Below are positions 54,537 to 64,000 of a stretch of DNA of 64,000 nt, piece after piece. The position numbers were made by a program, and so were the translations under genes. The DNA lies in assembly GCA_008360975.2 (NCBI GenBank), contig CM039180.1:14289122-14353121 (forward strand). Reading direction: 5' to 3'. A model generated the notes under the pieces. The model did not search any database, was not told the origin of the DNA, and saw nothing but the letters and a program-made list of their open reading frames with translations. The stretch is from Lichenostomus cassidix (lineage: Eukaryota; Chordata; Aves; Passeriformes; Meliphagidae). Position 1 is the first letter of the stretch; each line of letters opens with the position of its first letter.

Positions 54537-57500
54537 AGTGAGAACTGAAATTTTTCAGTATGAGAATTTGGACTGAACTGTTTCTTCATGTCTTACAGAA
54601 TCTTTTTTTTTATCAGGATTGGCTGAGACTTTTTAAATGCAGCACTGGAATTTGAGAGGCTTCACAACTTGCTGAAGGCATTCTGCTGGAGCCCACCTCT
54701 TTATAAAGCATTTATGAAGGGGTTGGGGTTCTCTTGCACATCAGTAGTTTGGAACCTGCAAGAAATAGCAAAACTTGTCTTGAAAGAGAATAAAAGATTT
54801 AGGATTAGTAAAGTTGTTCAAGGGCATGAAAAAATAAAAGTTTTGTGGTGAGAGGTGAAATTTCAGAGGACCACTGGGCACAATTGCTTCTGGAGCCACA
54901 AACTTTACCAACAAGATATGCGAAAGGGACAAACCTAAGATTTATATGCATACTGAGAATTTTTCAATAAGGACTGTCAGACAGTTCAGTGGTTGTGAAA
55001 CACTCTGTGGTTTTAGTTTTTTGAGATCAGTGTATTCTACAGATGAAAAAGCAGGAAAGTTACTGAAGGTCTTAATCTTTAAAGTACACAAATACAAGTT
55101 GTCTGTAAACCATGGGTGTCCTTGACAGGGAGAAAAAGGGCAGAAATCTTGCATTGTCTGCTGTTGCTTTCTGAGCCTTGCCTGCAATGGTTCACTCTTT
55201 CATTGTTGCTTTTTCATAACACTTTTTAAGCTTGCAAATACAGAGAATTATGTTTGAAGTTGCAAAAATATATTCTTGTGTCTTCTCATGAAAACGCTTC
55301 GCAGTTGTGGGCTTTGCTTCTCCTTTAGCATTACCTTGCTGTGACTTTAACCTTTTATGATGTCAAATTCCAGTGACACTTTCTCTGATGTTTTTGAGAA
55401 ATATTTTCTACCGCTAAATATCAGCATATCAAGCTACTGAGTCATACTTTCATTTGAGAAAAAATTATTCAGAATATATATTTTAAAAATAATCACTATC
55501 TTCACCAAAAAAGCAGCATCTTTAAACTATTTACTCAGTTTTATGAAGAATCTCTCCAGAAAAAATTACCAGATTGTACTCTTGTTTATTTATCATATAC
55601 ACTGTTATTTTGTTCTCCATCTTGTAATTTTCACTCACTGCTGTTGGTATTATTGAATTTTCAGTTATAAACCTTAAAGTAGTCTTCTGGGCACACATAA
55701 TAAACACATTTCTTTCATGCCTTCTTAACTGGAGAATACCTCATTTTTACAGCTACAATTTCAAACTGTCAGCCCCTTAGCTGGTGTTAACCAAGTTGTC
55801 TTCTACCAGCTGTTGAGTCTACTCTTAGACTTGGATGTAAATGGATACAGATGGGACCTCTGTGCACTCAGTTTGTGCAGTAATATATTTAGATATTTGA
55901 GGATTTTATTTAAATTGTTTTCTTAGATGCTAATTTTGATTAAATATATATATAAATATTTTAAATCCTTTTCCAGAAAGCAGTGCAAAAAGATGTTTTT
56001 ATCTTTTTTTAATAAAATCAAGACACAATATTTATGATCTATCTGTTCTTTTTTTTGTTGTTGTCTTTTTCATGTCTTTGTTGAAAATTGGAGCAGTTTT
56101 GAAGCACTTCACCAAAAAATGAAAGAAGCCACATTCCTTCTTTTGTTTCCTCTGAGCTGAACATCTAATTTTGTACCTGAAAGTGTCCAATGTTGAAAAG
56201 AAACACAAAATGCCATATTTTGAAACGGTGACCTATTATCTAGTGATTGAAGTAGTTGAAATGATGATAGGCAGAAATTCATGAAGGACAGTGACATTCA
56301 ACTAAGATGCTTATGCTCAAAACTAATTAAGATTTTGCATTTTGATCAGGTTTGAATTTCAATCCTGCCCATTAAAATTCTGTACTTGTGACTACTAGAT
56401 ATTTGTTGTGAACAGTTCATTATGTTTCGAAGTTTTATGACCTCTCACAGGTTCATGTGCTATTAATATAATATTTGAATTATTTCTGGTTATGAAATCA
56501 TACCATTTAATTATTACTAGTTAATTTTAATTTGTACTGGGGTAAACCAAGTGTGTCCAGTCAGAATCAGAACTAGGACTAGGACAGGACACTGTAGAGC
56601 ACAGAGACATCAGATGTTTCCTGACACTTTTTATTGGCATCTGATACTGTGGAAGAATAGGAGAAAGCTTAGAAAGACAAATAAGTCAATCTCTGTGTAG
56701 TGTGGTTAAGGTAATTGTGTCTCCTGTGACAAAAACCTGGTAAATACTTATTTCTGCTCCCAGTTTTTGAGTATGCTGTCAGCTGCTGTGAGGTCTGAGA
56801 TGGTTGGGCTTTAGCACTGGGTATAAACATTATTCTGCATTTTCCTGGTTCGAGTCCATTTCTCAAGGTAAGGAGTGCACGAAAGATGATGGAGAAGCCT
56901 GTTGGACAGAGTTCTGGCAGTAGCAGAGATTTGTCTCTCCCCCTCCCCCGGCAGATATGATGAAAAATGAAGCCACAAGGACTTGGAAGGGGCTTGTACA
57001 GGATAAGAGAAGTCTAAGGCAGACTGAAAACTGAATGTCTTTCTTTGGAAAATTAGAGCTTTCTAATCCCACCCAAGGTGCTTGCTGAGCCCCACAGCTC
57101 GGGAGTGTCCAGCTGGCACTGTCAGACAGCTGAGCTTCCTCCTTTGGCAACAGACACAACAACTGTGTTGTCCACACTTCAGAATCCACTAATAGGTGGT
57201 TACAAAAGTACTGAAATGTCCTGATCAGCAAACAGTTAAGAACCCCTTTGATGTGAATTTTTTTGGAGAACTGTTTATTGTGGGGGAAAATGGCTCCTGT
57301 TTCCAGGCTGTTGGTCAGTCTATTCAGACTGAATAACAGCTCCAGCAATGTATTTATTGGGCAAATTCAGATGCAGTTGCAAAGGTGAAATTTCTCAGCT
57401 TGAGAAAATGCAAATGTTTGAATTCAACTCTAAAGATTTTTAGCTGAATAAATAATAATATAAAATAATTATGTTCATCTGTGCTCAGGTGGCCAAGACA

Positions 57501-57562
57501 GAGGTAAATCAGAACAATGTGCTAAATCTCTTGCAGGTGTGTGTTCTGACATGACTGACTGA

Positions 57563-57645
57563 CATGGAATCATTTGGATTGGAAAAGACCCTTAAGATCA
57601 TCAAGTCTGTAGTTGCAATGGATAGATCCCGTGGCAGGGGAGGGT
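57563..57645 (-). repeat. CR1 LINE 3' fragment, reverse orientation
   Basis: CATGGAATCATTTGGATTGG, then AAAAGACCCTTAAGATCATC match the complement of a CR1 3' end. A less certain stretch to about 57645 follows. Confidence 0.75.
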
Positions 57646-57916
57646 CAGCATGATAAAGACTTTTTCTGTCATGTGCAGATGCACCCGTCATCTGCTGAGG
57701 CACAATTTGCTTTCTTTGCTGTGAACTAAACTATTTTTCCAAGTTTTTTAAGCATATGCTAGTATTTTTAAAACTCTTTGCTAATTAAGCAAAAGGCTCC
57801 AATAAGTGTCCCAAAACTCTACTTGTATTTTATGCACTGAAGGTTAAGCAATGAAGATTAGCTGAATCCCATGAAGTTCTATGGCAACAGTTTTTCAAGG
57901 CTGCATCTGTTTGTTG

Positions 57917-57978
57917 TTGTCTCATTGTTTGGTGGGGGTTTTTTGGTTTTTTTTTTTTTTTGGTTTTGGTTTTTTTTC
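57917..57978 (+). repeat. Short T/G-rich tract
   Basis: TTG, GGTGGGGG and long T runs (15 T at 57947-57961), similar in composition to the larger tract at 37.2 kb and on the same strand. Confidence 0.85.
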
Positions 57979-58810
57979 AATTGCTGTTGTCTGGTGTAAG
58001 GAGCTTCATCTGCATATTTTTAGCAACATCTGGTTTAATGGATGAATTCTTTCTCCAGTGTAAACCATAAAGTCAAAGTGATCTCTAGAGAGATGTGGAG
58101 CTTCTCAGGCATGGATGACAGTAGCTAGGGAAAACTATGAGAAAGCTTAGGAATTACTGATTCAGACATAAGTCAGGTTTAAAGTAATCTGTTTGCCTTC
58201 AGGTCAAGAGTTGCTTGATACTTTAGACAGCATCTTGCCACATATAAAAAAGGAGCAGGGATTTTTGTATAAATCAGAATATGCTGATTTGTAGTGAAAC
58301 TGTATCTCATGGTTTAACTGGTTTCTATGAGTTGTGCTAATGTAACTATTTTGGATGTACATGGGTGGATTTGAGAGGCCACTTGATGGACAGGGTAGAG
58401 GCGGTTTCCAAAGCTCTCCTTAGTTACATGTCTGACTGCCACTAAGTTATTATACAGTTCATCTGGTACCTTGCTAAATTCTGCCCTCTAAGATAGTTGG
58501 GGGTTTGTTCACAAAACTAAGTATCTTTAGCAGAAAAAGAGGGGCTTGAAGTTGTGAGAACTAACCCAAATGTTGAGGTCCAGATTCTTCTACAGGATGA
58601 GTAATTGCTTATGGATAAATAATCTTAGTTGTTCCCAAGCGTAAAAACCTTCCTCTGTCCAAACAGCAGATACTCTAAATTATCTCTTTTGTCCTCTGTC
58701 CTTTTCATGACAGATGTCAGATGAAAACATGAGTCAATAAACTTTGCATAAATTTATATTGTTCAGTGGATTGCTATGATATGAAAGTCAGCAGTCTATA
58801 CAGGAGACAT

Positions 58811-58837
58811 TAGAAATCTCCTTAAAGGAGATTTCTA
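58811..58837. repeat. Perfect 13-bp inverted repeat, 1-nt centre
   Basis: TAGAAATCTCCTT and AAGGAGATTTCTA are exact complements around a single A at 58824. Confidence 0.92.
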
Positions 58838-61800
58838 GTAAATCAAATATATTTGTGTTACACTGGAGACTTAAATTGGCAAATTGTAGATTATCATCAT
58901 CCTGATAACCCAAGCAAAAAATTGGGCATAAGAGCAGTCCTTAAGTAGTTTTCCTCTTGTTAGGACAAAAAAATGGGGGATTAATGAATCTGTGAACTAG
59001 CTATAAAATCTTTCTGTGCCATCGCCACCTGATGTCAAAGTTTATCTCAGAGCAGAATGTGTAATTTTGAAATATGCTTGTTCTAACAAGCATTTTACAG
59101 AGGTGGACGATCATATTAGCGATTTTCTTCAGAAGTAATTTTCTTTGCCTGACTTGATTTAAATTTTGACCTTTTAAGACTTTTGATCTAAATCCATTTA
59201 AGATGCTTCTGAAGGGCTTAAAAGACAATGTGAAGTCAGTAGCTTTCATATGAAAAATATATGAACTGTTCAGAATGAAACAATTAATTCCCGCAAAAGC
59301 TGTATCTTTAGGGCTAGACAGTCCTCCTACAGCAAAGCAAAAATTAATGGAAGTTTGAGAAGAAAATCAAATTGGTCTCTGTCTCGTGCCTATGCTATGT
59401 CTTGTCTAGCCATTTCCCACCCTGGGATTTTCAGTGTTGTCCTTCAGAATTATTGTAAAGCTAAAATGGCTCGAGTGTTAGGAAAATTTACATTGATTAT
59501 CAAGGAAATGGTTTTATCCTGGTTCATCCTCCTGTTATTTGCAATAATATTTTAGACCCCTTCCCCACCAGCTCTTTTCTTACCATCTTTTATGTGTCAA
59601 TATGAAGGTAATTTAGGGAGATGGAGAGCAAAGCTTTAGTACCTTTGAGCTTCAGACCATATCTGATAGAGGATGGACTCTGTGATTTTGAAATCGAGCA
59701 TATAATGCTTGTAATTTATAAATCTACTGCTCTTCTAATTTATTTCAAGTCAGTTGAATTTTTTGCATCAATTGTTGATAGGTCAGGCTTTTACTAATTA
59801 GAACTGATATGCATCTTAAGTAACCTGTAGAAAACACATAGCCAAAGAAATTCACAGTAAAGGTGGTATAGCAGTAGAATTAGCACAGTAATAGAGCTTG
59901 AACAAATCTCCAACCTTGAAGGAGTGGTTTTTTTTTAACATTCCCTGCACTGCAAGTTGCCAGCAAATGCAGATGCCTTTGCTTTTACTCTGTGTACTGT
60001 GCTGGTTTACAACTGAAGGATAAACAAAGCACAGTTTATTACTGACAGGTTGCTATTAAATCTAGTCTCAAGTGCCATTTTTCCCATTTCATTGCAATGA
60101 ATCTGCTTTTTGTTTTTTTGCAACAAAATTTTCTCTCAGAGGCAGACAGCAGAGAATAGGTGAGTAGCCTGAATCACAGGAGGCTTTGGGGACATCTGGT
60201 TTTCCCTTGAATCATTTGTGTTCCACTCTGTCAAAAGTAGAGCACAACTGGGAAAAGATGGCAGGGGAAGGAAACATGCTGTGTGTCTATGAATCAGCAT
60301 GTTGGTTTGTGCTCATGGAGATGGATGCAGGATAATAAACCAAGTATGTCTTTGTTCACAGTTCTGTTTGAGAGAAAGTGTGAGGCCCTCTCTGCAGAGC
60401 TGCCAATCTGGCTGGGCAGAATGGAGAAATTCATCTCAGCAGCACGATGCTTGAAAGTGCTCATCAGCTTGTATTCATTACCAACACCTGCAAATGAAAT
60501 CCGAGTAACTGCAAAAGAAGCAAAAGTGATGATGTTAAAGCAGTGTGAAACTGAGCACTCCTGTGTTCCTGCAGTGGGGCAGTCTGCATCCAGGCACAAA
60601 GGACATGTCTTTGACAGGGATGTTCAGTTGACCTGTTTGCTATGGATTTTTCACCTCAAGAGTGAAAACGAATCAGTGCCCTGGATGAGATGGCCTTTCC
60701 AGGGGAGCTCAGCAAGGAGAGCTGTGGAAGGGTTGTAAGTTGCACACCAGCACTGGTTGCATTGCTGATGCCAAATTAAGGGGCTCAGCGTTTCTCCACT
60801 TGATCAGGTGCTGCTTGAGTGCAAGGTGGACCTGCAAATCTTACAGGTTACTGCCATTAAGGCAGCATTAGGGTTTATCCAAGGTTTCAGACATGCATTT
60901 TCCCAGTATTTGTAGGGTTAACCTCTCCCTTTAAAATGTTTTGGAACTTTGAATTTCCAGCTGTCCTGAAATTTGGTCTGGGACTTCATCATGATATCTT
61001 TCTTTAAATGCTGTACTTTCATCAGTGACAACATGAGGAAGATTTCTGCCCCAGGAGTGGTGGTGGGTTGGTCATCAGTGCTTAGCACATTGCTGTTCAA
61101 CTCTGAAGCATTTCAGGGTGGCTGTTGCTCCACCATCTCCACAACTCATTGCCCACCTATTGCCCATTGCAGGCATCTTCATTCTGGTTTCCCTACTGTC
61201 AAGAGGGTCATATCCTTCACATAAGTGCTCAACTGATCTGGAAATCATAACCCAGGCAGATGTTCAGCTCTCTGTGATTTCTTCTTTTCAAGTAAATAAC
61301 ATTGTTTGCATATGAAAGAGTAGTGTCTGCTTAAGTCTTGTCTCAACAAAAATATAGGGTTTTTCATCTCTAGCAATTGATGTGGCAGCTGAAAAGTTTC
61401 ACTAGTTATATTTATGACTTGTTCCTTTAAACAAACGTTAATTTGAAAAAAAATTATAACAAAAAATAAAGTTGGCATTATTCCTTTAAAATATGTTATA
61501 TTGTTGGCAGAGGGAAATACCTGATCTTATACCTATTCCTTGAAATAGGGAATTTCCGCACAGTCTTTGGAATAGAAGTATTTTCTTTCAGTAGCTAATT
61601 ACAAGTGCTACCTTCTTCTAAACTATTTCACTGTGTAGGAAGGAAATTACACACCTCTTTTCTTTATAACATCACTTGACCTTGGCACACTCCATAGACA
61701 TTGCTGATTACAGCTGAAGAGTGCAGCATGTAGTTGGTCAGTGATGTAAGGACTAACTTCCATCTGACTGTAAGTCCTTGTGTGCAGCGTCTTTAGCTTA

Positions 61801-62161
61801 AAGTCCAGTTGCTGCAGCTGTTTTTGCACTGTGTGATATTCCTGTGAATTGGTCTTGCTGGCTTTGGTATCACCTCTTGTGTAGTAAAGACTGGTTATTG
61901 AAGGAGATCTGTAAATACAAAGGAAGTGTTTAAATTCAGGAATGTTCTGCTGATTACTCTTCCTAAGACCAGGCTTGAGAAAAAACTACATCTCTGAATG
62001 TAGAACTTTGCTCAAAGATCTTGATAAATTAACAGGGATTAAGTTTTTTATTTTACTTGTACATTTGTCAGCTTTTAAGATGTTACTTGTCATGTTTATA
62101 TTGCGATATCAACTATGGCCTTGAAAATTCTTTAACAAAAAGGTTTTTTGTTGATTTTCAG

Positions 62162-62283
62162 GTGTTCAAATGAAACCGTATTCAAAAAGGAAGATTTGTT
62201 TTGGGCATACAATTTCTGCCCCACTCCATACTCTTGGACAGCACTTCTGGGCCTTATTTTGTATTTGGTTTTCTTTGCACCTG
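62162..62283 (+). CDS. SLC2A13: SLC2A13 (HMIT) exon 8: end of loop 9 and first half of TM10
   Basis: A 122-bp internal exon: one base completes a split Arg, 40 whole residues follow, and one base begins a split Gly. The donor is GTAAGA at 62284. The peptide begins [20 protein letters not shown] and then runs into the hydrophobic TM10 segment [16 protein letters not shown]. It carries the third loop 9 sequon, Asn-Glu-Thr at 62169-62177, and the last two loop cysteines. The [18 protein letters not shown] stretch matches my recall of human HMIT exactly. The exon lies only 119 bp before exon 9, so the two behave as a close pair after a 19.9-kb intron. Confidence 0.97.
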
Positions 62284-63668
<1,385 letters not shown>

Positions 63669-63895
63669 GAGCCTTCTTCCTCTACGCAGGGTTTGCTGCC
63701 TTGGGACTGGTTTTCATCTATGGCTGCCTTCCTGAGACTAAAGGGAAAAAACTAGAGGAAATTGAATCTTTGTTTGAAAACAGGCTATGTACATGTGGTA
63801 TGTCAGATTCTGATGAAGGGAGGTATATCGAATATATTCGGGTGAAGGGAAGTAATTACCATCTTTCTGACAATGATGCTTCTGATGTGGAATAA
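63669..63895 (+). CDS. SLC2A13: SLC2A13 (HMIT) terminal coding exon 10: TM12, PETKG and C-terminal tail
   Basis: The coding part is 227 bp: two bases complete a Gly codon, then 74 residues and the stop TAA at 63893-63895. It encodes TM12 ([20 protein letters not shown]), the sugar-transporter signature [15 protein letters not shown] on the cytosolic side, and a cytosolic tail of about 40 residues ([20 protein letters not shown], ending [10 protein letters not shown]). The tail is almost the same as in human HMIT as I recall it, which suggests strong constraint outside the membrane domain. It contains two acidic serine clusters (SDSDE and SDNDASD) of the casein-kinase type, which is an inference only. 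The published work on HMIT trafficking places internalisation or retention signals in its termini, so this tail is a plausible sorting region. Confidence 0.97.
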
Positions 63896-64000
63896 TTTTC
63901 AGCTGCTGATGTATTTAATCATTTAAAAGCCTTCTGGGGGAAAAGAAGCTCTCTGATGACCTCACTGCCCTGCTTCTGGTCTGGTTCTCCTTTCTACTGT
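63896..64000 (+). other. SLC2A13: SLC2A13 3' UTR (start only)
   Basis: Sequence after the stop codon on the same exon. No AATAAA or ATTAAA polyadenylation signal is present before the window ends, so the UTR continues beyond base 64000. Confidence 0.85.

Larger units (their letters stand above)
42217..62161 (+). other. SLC2A13: SLC2A13 intron 7 (about 19.9 kb)
   Basis: A phase 2 GT-AG intron, the longest complete one in the window, with donor GTATGT and acceptor TTGATTTTCAG. It holds a CR1 fragment at 57563, a (GAAA)5 run at 54516, a T/G-rich run at about 57917-57978, and two perfect hairpins at 48845-48872 and 58811-58837. Some stretches are less AT-rich (about 43.9-45.1, 46.7-47.3, 53.2-54.3, 56.9-57.3 and 60.3-60.7 kb) and contain the longest open frames of the window. 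None has a recognisable protein domain, so I read them as chance frames. Confidence 0.88.

Noticed and set aside
56863..57348. 161-codon open frame on the minus strand
   Set aside because: No recognisable domain or family, antisense inside an intron, no splice or promoter context; a chance frame in a less AT-rich patch.
60283..60738. 151-codon open frame on the plus strand with an overlapping minus-strand frame
   Set aside because: No known motif, no splice link to SLC2A13 and no intron-phase match.

Overview
The window is nuclear DNA from a sauropsid vertebrate, most likely a bird. It is the 3' part of one large, intron-rich gene on the + strand. Six exons with clean GT-AG boundaries and matching phases encode the last ~304 residues of a class III GLUT-type sugar transporter. 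I recognise it as SLC2A13 (HMIT, the proton-coupled myo-inositol symporter). By comparison with my recall of the human gene these are exons 5-10 of 10, so the first four exons and the promoter lie upstream of base 1. The sauropsid assignment rests on several degraded CR1 LINE pieces, some ending in the ATTCTATG-like octamer tail typical of bird and reptile CR1. The exact species cannot be read from the sequence.

Layout: 1-26407 is the end of a long intron, with CR1 fragments near 7.8, 14.1, 18.6 and 21.9 kb, several microsatellites and a two-copy 42-bp tandem repeat. Exon 5 is at 26408-26571, exon 6 at 30561-30681 and exon 7 at 42091-42216. An 11.4-kb intron separates exons 6 and 7; it contains a striking T/G-rich tract (37.2-37.4 kb) and a 5'-truncated CR1 close to exon 7. 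A 19.9-kb intron follows. Exons 8 (62162-62283) and 9 (62403-62555) are only 119 bp apart, and the terminal coding exon is at 63669-63895, followed by the start of the 3' UTR.

The encoded segment starts at the end of TM7. It covers TM8, the GRR loop, TM9, the large extracellular loop 9 with eight cysteines and three N-glycosylation sequons, TM10-TM12, the PETKG signature and an acidic cytosolic tail. The loop 9 cysteine cluster resembles a PSI domain. Most of it sits on one symmetric exon (exon 7) that could be skipped without shifting the frame.

I found no second gene, RNA gene, CRISPR array, operon or intact mobile element, and no evidence of a previously undescribed system. The points most worth a second look are the exon architecture of the PSI-like loop, the minimal exon 8-9 intron, a few perfect hairpins, small tandem or dispersed duplications, and the T/G-rich intronic tract.
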